The notes under the pieces: model-generated
Databases searched by the model: none
What the model was told of the DNA's origin: nothing
The model's input: only the letters and a program-made list of their open reading frames with translations
Part shown: in pieces, positions 7,774 through 17,359 of the stretch
Position numbering within the stretch: position 1 is the first letter of the stretch
Layout of the letters: each line of letters begins with the position of its first letter
Made by a program: the position numbers and the translations under genes
Origin: Gilvimarinus polysaccharolyticus
Lineage (GTDB): Bacteria; Pseudomonadota; Gammaproteobacteria; Pseudomonadales; Cellvibrionaceae
DNA length: 64,000 bases
Direction of reading: 5' to 3'
NCBI RefSeq assembly: GCF_001187555.1
Contig: NZ_LFIJ01000002.1
Location: 1,426,545 to 1,490,544, forward strand

Positions 7774-9959
7774 TAACTGCATTTAAATCAGTTCAGCTAG
7801 TCCGGTCCAAATCATGGCGCTATCTGGCGTGTGTAGGAGTTTGTACTTTGCTTACCTCTTGCGCGCAGTGGCAGGTTGACGATACGCCGCACACTGCTGA
7901 GAGTGCTCAAGAGTTACAGGACACGCTCGACAGCAATAACTCGAAACCTGAGGTTTTTGGTGCGGTAGAAAGTGCAGTTGACAACAAGCCAAGCGACTCA
8001 CCGGTAAGCGTGTACCAAGGCACGGGAAAAACCATTGATATGCCTAAGCGTACGGCAGTTGTTGAGCTGGACGGTAAAGGCGTCACCTTAAATTTTGCAA
8101 GCACTCCACTAGAGGATGTCGTGCACGGAATTTTGGGCGATATTTTGGCGCAAGAGTACGTCGTTGAAGGTGAAATTCCGGGTGTTGTCACATTGCGCAC
8201 TCAAGCTCCTGTAGCGCGCCAAGAGTTGTTGATTATTTTAGAGAGTATGTTAGATGCTAACGGCGCTGCCTTGGTTAAACGGGCCGATGGTCGATACTTG
8301 GTTACCGCTAGCAAGGACTTTAAAGCGGCTAATCCGTTGTTTCAAAATAGCGCCTCGTTACAGCCAGGATATAGCAATGTGATTATACCGTTGCAGTATA
8401 TCGGTGCGGCGCAAATGGCTGAAATTTTACAGCCAGTTGCCCCTGAAAGCGCCTTTGTACGGATTGATACGATACGTAATTTATTGATTTTAGGTGGCGG
8501 CAGTACTCAGTTAAATGGTTGGCTGGATATTATTCAAACCTTTGATGTTAATTATTTGGCCGGCATGTCGGTGGGTGTGTTTCCTATCGAATTTACCTCG
8601 CTCGAAGAAGTTGAGGCGGCATTGGCAACCTTAATGGCTACCTCCGGCGATGAAAAATCAAGCCCGTTAAGTGGCTTGATTCGCACTGTGCCGTTAGAGT
8701 CATTAAGTGCCGTTATGGTGGTTACGCCACGCAAAGAATTATTGAGCCAAGTGCAAACTTGGATCGAACGTTTAGATCGAGCGCCAACTCAAAGTACTGA
8801 GCCACAATTATTTGTTTACTCAGTACAAAATGGTGATGCAGACCACTTAGCTCAACTGATTAGTAATGTATTTGGCGGATCGGGAGGAGGGAGCAGTTCA
8901 TCAAACCGAGGAAACTCTGGTGTGGCTCCCGGTCTAACCTCGAGCAATTTGTCGTCGGGTGATAACTCATCTACAACAAGCAGTAACAGCCAGCGTTCTA
9001 GTGGCTCCAGTCGTTCAGGTGCATCTAGCTATTCCCTGGCCGATGATCTGCGCATTGTAGCCGATGAAGTTAATAATACTTTGTTGATTTACGCCAAGGG
9101 TGCCGAGTATCGAAAAATAGAGCGCGCCTTAAAGCAACTGGATGTTATGCCCTCACAAATTTTAATTGAGGCTAGTATCTTAGAAGTCTCTTTGACCGGA
9201 GAGCTGAGCTATGGTCTGGAGTGGTATTTTGATAACGTTCTTGGTGGCGGCTGGACTGGTGATGGTTACGTAGGTTTGGGGGTTGATAGTGAAGGAGGCA
9301 CCCCTGCTTTTGGCTATGCTTTTTCTAATCCACTGGAACAAGTGCAGGCCCTGTTAAAAGCAGAGTCTACTAAGAGTTTGGTTAAAGTGTTATCCACGCC
9401 CTCAATTATGGTACTGGATAATCACTCAGCCTCTATACATGTGGGTACACAACAGCCAATCCGGAGCAGCTCCACGTTGTTGGAGGGGGGCGGAGTTTCA
9501 AACTCAATCAGCTATCGTGATACAGGTGTGAAACTTGATGTTACCCCTTCGGTAAATGCCGGAGGGTTAGTGACGATGGATTTACTGCAGTCGGTGACTG
9601 ATATTGGGTCTGTTGATGAAGGAACAGGGCAGGCGAGTTTTTATGAACGCAATATTGAGAGCCGCGTTGCGGTACGTTCTGGAGAGGCGGTAGTACTGGG
9701 TGGGTTGATTAGCGATAATGAAACCGAAGGTAAGACAGGGCTGCCTTTCTTTCAGGATTTACCAATCATTGGCTCTTTGTTTGGTAGTAATACGTCGAAT
9801 GAGCGTCGTACAGAGTTGTTGGTTATTATTACCCCACATGTGATGAAAACAGATCAAGATATTCGGGATGTGACCAAAGAGATGCGCAGGCGCATGAAGG
9901 GGCTAGAAGCGTTTCAGCGGTCTCTTGATAGCAGTAAGTTAGTTGATCCTAATTTTTAA
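7770..9959 (+). CDS. gspD: Type II secretion secretin GspD (lipoprotein)
   Basis: Outer-membrane secretin channel, 729 aa. A type II signal with lipobox LLTSC ends at Cys31, so it is probably a self-piloting lipoprotein like XpsD. After N0/N1-N3 repeats (about 100-440) comes the secretin domain (about 450-700), with the marks SLVKVLSTPSIMVLDN, VNAGGLVTMDLLQSVTDIG and VVLGGLISDNE. A Gly/Ser/Asn-rich insert of about 55 residues (about 370-425, bases 8877-9030) interrupts the N3 domain. Last machine gene of the operon, which is the Xps gene order, unlike the Out/Xcp order with gspC-gspD first. Confidence 0.96.
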   Translation: MITAFKSVQLVRSKSWRYLACVGVCTLLTSCAQWQVDDTPHTAESAQELQDTLDSNNSKPEVFGAVESAVDNKPSDSPVSVYQGTGKTIDMPKRTAVVELDGKGVTLNFASTPLEDVVHGILGDILAQEYVVEGEIPGVVTLRTQAPVARQELLIILESMLDANGAALVKRADGRYLVTASKDFKAANPLFQNSASLQPGYSNVIIPLQYIGAAQMAEILQPVAPESAFVRIDTIRNLLILGGGSTQLNGWLDIIQTFDVNYLAGMSVGVFPIEFTSLEEVEAALATLMATSGDEKSSPLSGLIRTVPLESLSAVMVVTPRKELLSQVQTWIERLDRAPTQSTEPQLFVYSVQNGDADHLAQLISNVFGGSGGGSSSSNRGNSGVAPGLTSSNLSSGDNSSTTSSNSQRSSGSSRSGASSYSLADDLRIVADEVNNTLLIYAKGAEYRKIERALKQLDVMPSQILIEASILEVSLTGELSYGLEWYFDNVLGGGWTGDGYVGLGVDSEGGTPAFGYAFSNPLEQVQALLKAESTKSLVKVLSTPSIMVLDNHSASIHVGTQQPIRSSSTLLEGGGVSNSISYRDTGVKLDVTPSVNAGGLVTMDLLQSVTDIGSVDEGTGQASFYERNIESRVAVRSGEAVVLGGLISDNETEGKTGLPFFQDLPIIGSLFGSNTSNERRTELLVIITPHVMKTDQDIRDVTKEMRRRMKGLEAFQRSLDSSKLVDPNF

Positions 9960-9978
9960 ATTTGAAGGTTATATTGTT

Positions 9979-10362
9979 ATGTTGAAAGTAGGTTTATCTT
10001 CTCTAGGAATCTTAATGCTTGTGGGTTGTGCGTCTAATCTTACTAAGACGCCAGAGCTGGCTGTGTCAGACCGAGCTCAGACACGGGTAGATGCGTTGAT
10101 GATGGGCGACTACGAAAAAGCGTATAAATTCACGACGCCGGGCTATAGATCATCTTTCCCTTTGAATCGTTATAAATCTAGCTATTTGGGCGCGAGTGGC
10201 TGGACTTTTGCCAAGGTGAATAATGTTCAGTGCGACGAAAGTGTGTGTAATGTAACGATTGATATTCGTTATAAATCGGCATACGCGAGTGGTGAAATTG
10301 CTTCTCAATTGACTGAAAAGTGGATTTCTATTGATGACAAGTGGTGGCTTTACCTTAAGTAA
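9979..10362 (+). CDS. Small lipoprotein of unknown function
   Basis: Predicted lipoprotein of 127 residues. The ATG at 9979 gives MLKVGLSSLGILMLVGC with lipobox LVGC; an upstream in-frame start at 9943 overlaps gspD and would put 12 extra residues before the signal. The mature part (about 110 aa) has two cysteines in VQCDESVCNV that could form a disulfide, and ends WISIDDKWWLYLK, a pattern of small NTF2-like periplasmic lipoproteins. It lies 19 bases after gspD, so it may belong to the secretion operon, for instance as a pilotin-like accessory. That role is a guess. Confidence 0.8.
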   Translation: MLKVGLSSLGILMLVGCASNLTKTPELAVSDRAQTRVDALMMGDYEKAYKFTTPGYRSSFPLNRYKSSYLGASGWTFAKVNNVQCDESVCNVTIDIRYKSAYASGEIASQLTEKWISIDDKWWLYLK

Positions 10363-10454
10363 ATGTATCACAGGGTTGATGGTTTGATTCTTATCAATCA
10401 ACTGAATATTAGTAAGTGTAATTCGATTTGTGGATACGGATATCCCGTGGCGCA

Positions 10455-10479
10455 ACAGGTGCTCGCTTAGAGCACCTGT
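10455..10479. repeat. Perfect 9-bp hairpin between secretion and polysaccharide operons
   Basis: ACAGGTGCT at 10455-10463 and AGCACCTGT at 10471-10479 form a perfect stem with a 7-base loop. No T-run follows, so it is not a standard intrinsic terminator. It stands 18 bases before the Wzt gene and could act in mRNA processing, weak termination or as a protein-binding palindrome. Confidence 0.6.
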
Positions 10480-10496
10480 CCATATGAGCAAAGTCA

Positions 10497-11819
10497 ATGA
10501 ATTCTGTTTTAACAGTAAACTCGGTTTCTAAAAAATACCTCTTAATTGATCAGCCATTTAAGCGACTGTTGTCGCTATTAGTGCCAACTTACAATCGTAC
10601 TGCTCAAGTTTTTTGCGCCTTAGATAATGTCTCTGTGAGCCTTGATGCGGGCGAAACCCTTGGAATCGTTGGCCGTAATGGCGCGGGTAAATCTACCTTA
10701 CTGCAGATTATTTGCGGGACATTAAAACCATCTGAAGGCTACGTAGACGTTCGAGGCAGAGTGGCGGCGTTGCTTGAGTTGGGCGCGGGTTTTAATCCGG
10801 ATTTTACTGGGCGCGAAAATATTTACCTTAATGCTGCTATATATGGGCTGACTCGACGTGAAGTTGATGCGCGTATCGAGAATATGATTGCGTTTGCAGA
10901 AATAGGTGAATTTATTGATCGCCCTGTACGGGTTTATTCCAGTGGTATGTTTGTTCGATTGGCCTTCTCAATTATTGCTCATGTTGATGCTGATGTATTA
11001 GTTATTGATGAGGCGTTGGCAGTTGGTGATGCGCTTTTTTCTCAAAAGTGTATGCGTTTTTTGGCCGAGTTTAAAAAAACAGGGTCAATCATTTTTGTTA
11101 GTCACGACTCGGGAGCCGTTTCACAGTTGTGTGATAAAGCGCTGTGGTTACATGAAGGCAAGGTTATGCTGGAAGGTAGTGCCAAACAAGTGACCGAGAC
11201 TTACTTGGAGTTTCTTTATGGGGAGATTCAAGGTGACATTAAGGTGGATTCTGTTGACGTGGTCGAATATGAGCAAGCATTAGAGGCTTGGTATGACCCG
11301 CGAGAAGAGCTGCTTAAAAGTACAAAATATAGAAATGATATAGAGATCGCCCCATTTGACACGGCTGCGGAGTCCTTTGGTACAGGCCAGGTAAAGGTGG
11401 CTGATACCTGTTTGCGCGATGAACATGGGCGAAAACTATCAGTTGTGTTTGGCGGTGCGGTAGTTGAGCTTGAAGTGGTTATGAGTGTTCAGGCCGATCT
11501 AAATAATTTCATTGTGGGCTTTTTGCTTAAAGATAAGCGTGGCCAAGTATTATTTGGCGATAATAGTTTGTTGTTTAAGCCGGACGGGTACAGTGTTTCT
11601 GGTGATAACCGATACGTTGCAAAATTGAAATTTTTAATGCCGTATTTAGCCCAGGGTGAATATGTAATATCGTTAGGTATCGCATCGGGAACCCAGTCCA
11701 ATCACGTTCAGCATTGTTGGATTCATGATGCTTTGGTGTTTAGTTGTCAATCAAGTCATATTATCCATGGGTTGTTTGGTACACCGGTGGTTGGGTTTAC
11801 ATTGGATGTGGTGAACTAA
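10497..11819 (+). CDS. wzt: Polysaccharide ABC exporter ATPase Wzt with C-terminal extension
   Basis: ATP-binding subunit of an O-antigen-type exporter. Walker A GRNGAGKST is at residues 59-67, the signature YSSGMFVRLAFS at about 147-158, Walker B VLVIDEALAVGD at about 167-178, and the switch His in FVSHD near 203. Residues of about 250-440 form an extra domain like the carbohydrate-binding Wzt C-domain. In studied systems this domain recognises the capped end of the finished glycan before export. The stop codon shares bases with the ATG of wzm (TAATG). The family separates from teichoic-acid TagH by this C-domain. Confidence 0.92.
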   Translation: MNSVLTVNSVSKKYLLIDQPFKRLLSLLVPTYNRTAQVFCALDNVSVSLDAGETLGIVGRNGAGKSTLLQIICGTLKPSEGYVDVRGRVAALLELGAGFNPDFTGRENIYLNAAIYGLTRREVDARIENMIAFAEIGEFIDRPVRVYSSGMFVRLAFSIIAHVDADVLVIDEALAVGDALFSQKCMRFLAEFKKTGSIIFVSHDSGAVSQLCDKALWLHEGKVMLEGSAKQVTETYLEFLYGEIQGDIKVDSVDVVEYEQALEAWYDPREELLKSTKYRNDIEIAPFDTAAESFGTGQVKVADTCLRDEHGRKLSVVFGGAVVELEVVMSVQADLNNFIVGFLLKDKRGQVLFGDNSLLFKPDGYSVSGDNRYVAKLKFLMPYLAQGEYVISLGIASGTQSNHVQHCWIHDALVFSCQSSHIIHGLFGTPVVGFTLDVVN

Positions 11820-12625
11820 TGTTTTTTGCTAATGATACCGTTTCGGCTTTGAGCCGTTATACAAGTTTATTTTCGATGATGGTTAAACGCGACATTTCTG
11901 CGCGCTATAAAGGCTCATTGTTGGGGCTTTTTTGGTCAGCCATTAACCCTTTGCTTTTGATGGTTGTGTATGGTTTTGTTTTTGGCGTTATCTTTCAAGC
12001 CCGTTGGCCTGCGCAAGGGGATGCGGAAGCTAGTTTTATTGTGCTGTTATTTTGCGGCTTAATAGTACACATGATGTTCTCAGATATATTAACTCGGTCT
12101 ACATCGGTAGTTCGTGATAATGCTAACTATGTAAAGAAGGTGGTGTTTCCTCTCACTATTTTTGGTGGGGTTGTGTCGGTATCGGCATTGTTCCATTTTT
12201 TAGTTTCATTTGTGGTTCTTTTACTGGTATCTGGCTTTATGGGCGGGCACGTGACGTGGCACGTCATATTTTTACCCGTTCTGTTATTACAGTATTTATT
12301 GTTTTGTACTGGTGTCGCTTGGCTTGTGAGCGTTCTGGGCGTTTTTTTTAAAGATCTAACGCACATTATTGGTTTTATTTCTACGGTGTTTCTATTTACC
12401 TGCCCTATCTTTTTTCCTACCAACTATGTGCCGGAACAGTTTCAAATAGTGTTGGCTGTTAATCCCTTAACTTATTACGTCGAGGCGGTAAGAGGGGTTG
12501 TGGCGTTTCACTCGCTGCCAACGTTAGAGATGTTTACCACATCGATGTTGGTAGCCTTGTTGACATTTGCGTTAGGCTTGTGGTTTTTTAGAAAAACCAA
12601 AGGTAGTTTTGCCGATGTTGTTTAA
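11819..12625 (+). CDS. wzm: Polysaccharide ABC exporter permease Wzm
   Basis: Inner-membrane permease of the ABC-2 type that exports undecaprenyl-linked polysaccharide with Wzt. The ATG at 11819 overlaps the wzt stop and gives 268 residues; the frame is open from 11744 but the longer start would overlap wzt by 76 bases. About six membrane segments are visible, including LLMVVYGFVFGVIF and LTFALGLWFF. The N-terminal amphipathic part (SMMVKRDISARYKGSLLGLFW) and the motif ITYYVEAVRG-like NPLTYYVEAVRG are standard for the family. Confidence 0.93.
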   Translation: MFFANDTVSALSRYTSLFSMMVKRDISARYKGSLLGLFWSAINPLLLMVVYGFVFGVIFQARWPAQGDAEASFIVLLFCGLIVHMMFSDILTRSTSVVRDNANYVKKVVFPLTIFGGVVSVSALFHFLVSFVVLLLVSGFMGGHVTWHVIFLPVLLLQYLLFCTGVAWLVSVLGVFFKDLTHIIGFISTVFLFTCPIFFPTNYVPEQFQIVLAVNPLTYYVEAVRGVVAFHSLPTLEMFTTSMLVALLTFALGLWFFRKTKGSFADVV

Positions 12626-12655
12626 TGGTTATGTTGAAGTGAAGGTCACCACGGT

Positions 12656-15600
12656 GTGCGCGAACAGATACCAGCCGATAAAAGCTCGGTAACGACTATG
12701 GATGTAATCCCAACCGTTAGTATCATTATCCCTGTTTACCGTGGCTACGAGTCAACATGTGATTGTGTCGCGGCGGCGTTAGCGGCATTGCCTGAGCACG
12801 CCAATATTATTGTGGTTAATGATGCCTCGCCCGAGCCACGGTTGTCGGCATGCTTTGACGAATGGGCTAATATTGATCGGGTTAGCGTATTGCACAATAC
12901 GGTTAATCTGGGTTTTGTTGGCAGTGTTAATCGGGCGATGGCATTATCCGCGGGGCGCGATGTTGTTTTGCTTAATAGCGATACCTTAGTGGCCCTCGGT
13001 TGGCTTGAAGTAATCCAAGCTGCGGCGCTCGCCAACTCCCTCGCTGCGACTGTAACGCCTTTTTCTAATAATGCGACTATCTGTTCTTATCCTCTTTTTT
13101 GTCATGATAACCCAATGTTGCCTGGCTGCGATGTTGCCGATATGCAGCGCTATTGCCAAGCGGCAAACCCAGGCTTAACAGTTGAGTTGCCCACCGCTGT
13201 GGGTTTTTGCATGTATATTCGCCGGCAGTGCTTGGACGAGATTGGCTTGTTCGACGAGGCAGCCTTTGGTCGGGGCTATGGTGAGGAAAACGATTTTTGC
13301 ATTAAGGCCAGTAACGCCGGGTGGGTACATTTATTGGCTGCCGACTGTTTTGTGTTTCATCAGGGAAGTGTGAGTTTTGCCGACGACAAGGCTCAGCTGA
13401 CTGAAACGGCAGAGGCTGTAATCAATAGCCGCTACCCAGATTTTTTTACTCAAGTGCAAGAGTTTGTGGCGCTTGATCCGGTTAAATTTTTACGTGACCG
13501 GCTTGATGCTGTAATCAAGAGTGCCGACAGTGCGGCAGCGCAAGCGCTCAGGCGTATTAGAGCCGCCGAGCAAGAATTATTAACGATAGAGAAATCAATG
13601 AAAGACGTATCAATACCCGTTAACCCAGTAGAGCTGAGCCCTAAAGCAGCCCAAGCACTGGATGACTTTGCTCGCGATAAAAGCAGTAAGCTACTTTTTA
13701 TAACTCACGCTTGGGGCGGTGGGGTAGAGCAGCATGTATCGCTGTTGCGGAGCATTGTGCCGGCCAGAGTAATGGTGTTACGCGGTTGTGGCGATGGGGT
13801 CGTAGAGCTTAGTTTGATCTCGGATACAGCAGAGGAGATTACCGTAAAAATGGGTGGCTTTGATGCTGACGGCATTAAGGTCTGGCTTACGCTGCTGCGT
13901 CAATTTCAGTTTGATCGGATACATTTACATCATGTACACGGTTGGAGCGCGGATGTTATTGCGCTAATAGAAGCTTTGGCATTACCGCTTGATATTACTC
14001 TGCACGATTATTATTTGATCTCACCGCGCTACCATCAAGTGGATGGCGGTGCTGTATGTGATGGCCCGAGTTGGCCTGTCGCAGACGATGAGTGGCAAGC
14101 CTTGATGGCGCCTATCGTGGAGCGTGCGGATCGTATCATTGCGCCGTCGAGTAGTATAAAAAATGCTATCAAAAGAGTTTTCCCTAGCGCCCAATATTGC
14201 GATCAAGCCCATCCGCAGCGAGTAATTGCGGCGCCTCATGTAAAAAAAGTGTTGTTGTTAGGGTCGCTCTCGCCCGAGAAAGGCTTGCAGGTGGTTGAGC
14301 AAGTGGCAACGTTAGCGGCCACTGAGATGCCAACGTTGAGTTTTCAATTAATTGGTTTTTCCACAGATCCAGTCGATGCGCCGTTAAACATGACCGGGGA
14401 TTATGCCGAGCAAGATTTACCGCGACTCATTGCCGAGCAAAAACCCGATGTCATTTGGTTTCCTGCTCAAGTACCAGAAACGTTTTGTTTTACATTGTCA
14501 CATGCGCTGGCTTGCGATGTTGCTATTGTTGCCTCTGACATTGGTGCCTTAACAGAGCGCTTGGCTGGTGTTGCCCATGCCCGACTTATTGCCCCAAATG
14601 CCAGCAGTGAAACTTGGTTGCAGGCATTGTCGGCCGCTACCGCCGCCAGTGCCGAGCCCACACGTGTAGTCCATGACAATATTGACGAGTACGTCAGTTG
14701 GTACATACAAAGTGTTGCTAAAGCCTCGGGTAATGCTGAAGTGGACACTCGGGCTTTACTCGACAGTATCCGAGCTTTACCCGAAGCACCGTTACCGCTT
14801 GATCGCCCAATAAAATCGTTATTGCATTTTGCTAGCCGTACTCATCATCGCGGCGTAATGCGCGAGGTGGAGCGCCGTTTGTCACTACTGCCGGACGATG
14901 AGACGGAAGTGGCTAGTATGCGCGCACTACGCCAGCTACATGAAGGGCAGGTACTGTTGGCTGATGAGTTTCACAAGGAGCGCCTCGCCTACGAAAAGCG
15001 TGCCGAGCAAAGCTTGGCGTTGAGTGAAGGTAACCTTGCCAAGGCTAAAGATAATATCAGGGAGTTGCAAAACCAAGCTCGCAACGCACAAGACCATATT
15101 GATCGCAGTGAGCAGCTAATTGCGAATTTACAGGGCCAAGTAAATGAGTTGATTGGCGAGCGTGACGCGCTGTTGAACAGTTTTTCTTGGCGTATTACTC
15201 GGCCACTGCGAGTATTAAAACGCGGTTTAATTAAGGTGCCTTATGTGTGTGCTCGGTTGGCGCGTCACATTATACGGCCGGCCTCTTATGCAAGGCTGTT
15301 TAATTTAATCCGCAGAGGCCAGTGGCGTGGATTATTTGGGCGTGTAAGGCATGAAGCAGCATCGGCCATTGCTCAATCCGAAGCTCAAAGCCATCAAGCG
15401 GCAATAAATGTTAACCCGGAGTTATTAAGCGAGCAGCCTATAACGTTGGCCCCGCTCACGCTTAAGGGCTCACAACAGCCTGTATTGTCGATAGTGATTC
15501 CGGTATATGGTCAACATGAAACCACCTATGCTTGTCTAAAGAGTATCGCCGAGAACCCGCCTAGCGTACCTTTTGAAGTGGTTGTCGCCGACGATTGTTC

Positions 15601-17356
15601 GCCCGAACCTGCAGTGCAAGCATTGGCAATGGTGACGGGAATTCGTATTTGGACAGCTGCTGAAAATCAAGGTTTTGTTGGCAATATGAACTCGGGTGCC
15701 GAGTTTGCCTGCGGTGAGTATTTGGTATTGTTGAATAACGATACAGTGGTAGCGCCGGGTGCATTTGATCGGTTGTTGGCAACCTTTAGCGAACATGACA
15801 ATGTTGGTTTGGTGGGGGCGAAATTATTAAACCGTGATGGTAGTTTGCAAGAGGCCGGCGGTATTATTTGGCGTGATGGTAGCGGCTGGAATTATGGTCG
15901 GGATCAAAACGCGCAAGACCCACGATTTAATTATGTCCGAGATGTTGATTATTGCTCTGGTGCGGCCCTCGCCATTAAGCGCGAGGTGTTTTTGCAGCTA
16001 GGTGGTTTTGATACTTATTATGCCCCTGCCTATTATGAAGATACTGATTTGGCGTTTCGTATACGTGATAAAGGTCTGCGTGTTCTGTATCAGCCCAGTG
16101 CCGAAATTTATCATTTAGAAGGTGTTAGTCACGGCCGTGATGAGACCAGCGGGATCAAAGCGTATCAGGTTATTAACAGTAAAAAGTTTTTTGACCGCTG
16201 GCAGAACGTGTTGGCGAATCACGCTGAAAATGCCATTGATCCGGATAACGAAGCGCACCGTACCACTCGTGGTAATGTGTTAGTGATTGAAGCCTGTATG
16301 ATCACGCCCGATCAAGATTCCGGCTCGATTCGAATGTTGAATTTGTTAAAGCTGATTAAAGCCGAAGGCTATCACGTTACTTTTGTTGCTGATAACCTAG
16401 AGTACCGAAAAAAGCCGGTTGATGAACTACAGGCGGCGGGTATTGAGGTGTTACACAACCAGTGGGCGGGCTCGGTACGAAAAGTATTACATAAACGCGG
16501 CGCCGGCTTGAAAGCCATTTTAATTAGTCGTCACTATATAGCCTCGCAGTATGTGGCATTAGCCCGTGCCTGTGCGGCCCAAGCACGGCTTATTTTTGAT
16601 ACGGTTGATTTACATTTTGTTCGTGAGGAGCGCGAGTTTGAAGTGTCGGGTGATGCGGCGCTTAAGGCTCAATCTGCGATCACAAAACGTAAAGAGCTAG
16701 AGCTTATTAATAATTGCGACATTACTCTGGTGGTGTCCGAGTTTGAAAAAACCTTGCTGGCTGAAATCGCGCCTACCGCGACAGTGGATATCGTATCAAA
16801 TATCCATTCTCACTCGCCCGAGCGTCCAGGCTACGAGCAGCGAGAGGGTATTTTGTTTGTCGGGGGATTTCGTCACCCACCTAATATTGATGCGGTGCAA
16901 TGGTACGCTAAAGAGGTGTTGCCGCATATTGAGCAGTTGCTGCCAGGGGTTAAAACCTCGGTAATCGGTAGCCATATGCCAGATGATATAAAGGCGTTGG
17001 GGTCGGATAATTTAATTATGCGTGGCTTTGTCGAAGATATAGAGCCTCAGTTGCAGAGCGCTCGTGTGTCTATTGCACCGCTGCGTTACGGTGCCGGCGT
17101 TAAGGGCAAGGTAAATGAAGCGATGAACTACGGAATCCCCGTAGTTGCTACCAATTGTGCGGTAGAAGGTATGCATACGGTACCAGGAGAGGACGTTTTG
17201 GTGGCTGAAGACCCGCGAGAGTTTGCCGAGGCGATTGCCAAAGTGTATCAAGATGCCGAGCTTTGGGGGATTTTGTCGCGGGGCGGAATTAATAATCTTG
17301 AGGCTCACTTTTCACCTCAGGCAATGACACCTGCTGTGCAACGTATTTTAAATTAA
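12656..17356 (+). CDS. Giant multi-domain glycosyltransferase (GT2-GT4-coil-GT2-GT4)
   Basis: A 1566-residue protein probably building the repeat or cap of the exported glycan. Domain order: GT2 at about 20-260 (VSIIIPVYRG, VVNDASPEP, LNSDT); GT4-like at about 346-660 (THAWGGGVEQH, LLLGSLSPEKGLQVVE); coiled coil at about 765-842; basic linker; second GT2 at about 943-1180 (VLSIVIPVYGQHETTYACLK, VVADDCSPEP, LLNNDT, GFDTYYAPAYYEDTDLAFR); second GT4-like at about 1205-1566 (IEACMITPDQDSGSIRM, FVGGFRHPPNIDAVQWYA). The GTG at 12656 is the listed start; ATG 12698 (residue 15) is as likely. Similar multi-GT proteins with a central coil occur in rhamnan-type loci. Which sugars are moved cannot be told from sequence. 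Confidence 0.9.
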   Translation: MREQIPADKSSVTTMDVIPTVSIIIPVYRGYESTCDCVAAALAALPEHANIIVVNDASPEPRLSACFDEWANIDRVSVLHNTVNLGFVGSVNRAMALSAGRDVVLLNSDTLVALGWLEVIQAAALANSLAATVTPFSNNATICSYPLFCHDNPMLPGCDVADMQRYCQAANPGLTVELPTAVGFCMYIRRQCLDEIGLFDEAAFGRGYGEENDFCIKASNAGWVHLLAADCFVFHQGSVSFADDKAQLTETAEAVINSRYPDFFTQVQEFVALDPVKFLRDRLDAVIKSADSAAAQALRRIRAAEQELLTIEKSMKDVSIPVNPVELSPKAAQALDDFARDKSSKLLFITHAWGGGVEQHVSLLRSIVPARVMVLRGCGDGVVELSLISDTAEEITVKMGGFDADGIKVWLTLLRQFQFDRIHLHHVHGWSADVIALIEALALPLDITLHDYYLISPRYHQVDGGAVCDGPSWPVADDEWQALMAPIVERADRIIAPSSSIKNAIKRVFPSAQYCDQAHPQRVIAAPHVKKVLLLGSLSPEKGLQVVEQVATLAATEMPTLSFQLIGFSTDPVDAPLNMTGDYAEQDLPRLIAEQKPDVIWFPAQVPETFCFTLSHALACDVAIVASDIGALTERLAGVAHARLIAPNASSETWLQALSAATAASAEPTRVVHDNIDEYVSWYIQSVAKASGNAEVDTRALLDSIRALPEAPLPLDRPIKSLLHFASRTHHRGVMREVERRLSLLPDDETEVASMRALRQLHEGQVLLADEFHKERLAYEKRAEQSLALSEGNLAKAKDNIRELQNQARNAQDHIDRSEQLIANLQGQVNELIGERDALLNSFSWRITRPLRVLKRGLIKVPYVCARLARHIIRPASYARLFNLIRRGQWRGLFGRVRHEAASAIAQSEAQSHQAAINVNPELLSEQPITLAPLTLKGSQQPVLSIVIPVYGQHETTYACLKSIAENPPSVPFEVVVADDCSPEPAVQALAMVTGIRIWTAAENQGFVGNMNSGAEFACGEYLVLLNNDTVVAPGAFDRLLATFSEHDNVGLVGAKLLNRDGSLQEAGGIIWRDGSGWNYGRDQNAQDPRFNYVRDVDYCSGAALAIKREVFLQLGGFDTYYAPAYYEDTDLAFRIRDKGLRVLYQPSAEIYHLEGVSHGRDETSGIKAYQVINSKKFFDRWQNVLANHAENAIDPDNEAHRTTRGNVLVIEACMITPDQDSGSIRMLNLLKLIKAEGYHVTFVADNLEYRKKPVDELQAAGIEVLHNQWAGSVRKVLHKRGAGLKAILISRHYIASQYVALARACAAQARLIFDTVDLHFVREEREFEVSGDAALKAQSAITKRKELELINNCDITLVVSEFEKTLLAEIAPTATVDIVSNIHSHSPERPGYEQREGILFVGGFRHPPNIDAVQWYAKEVLPHIEQLLPGVKTSVIGSHMPDDIKALGSDNLIMRGFVEDIEPQLQSARVSIAPLRYGAGVKGKVNEAMNYGIPVVATNCAVEGMHTVPGEDVLVAEDPREFAEAIAKVYQDAELWGILSRGGINNLEAHFSPQAMTPAVQRILN

Positions 17357-17359
17357 ACG

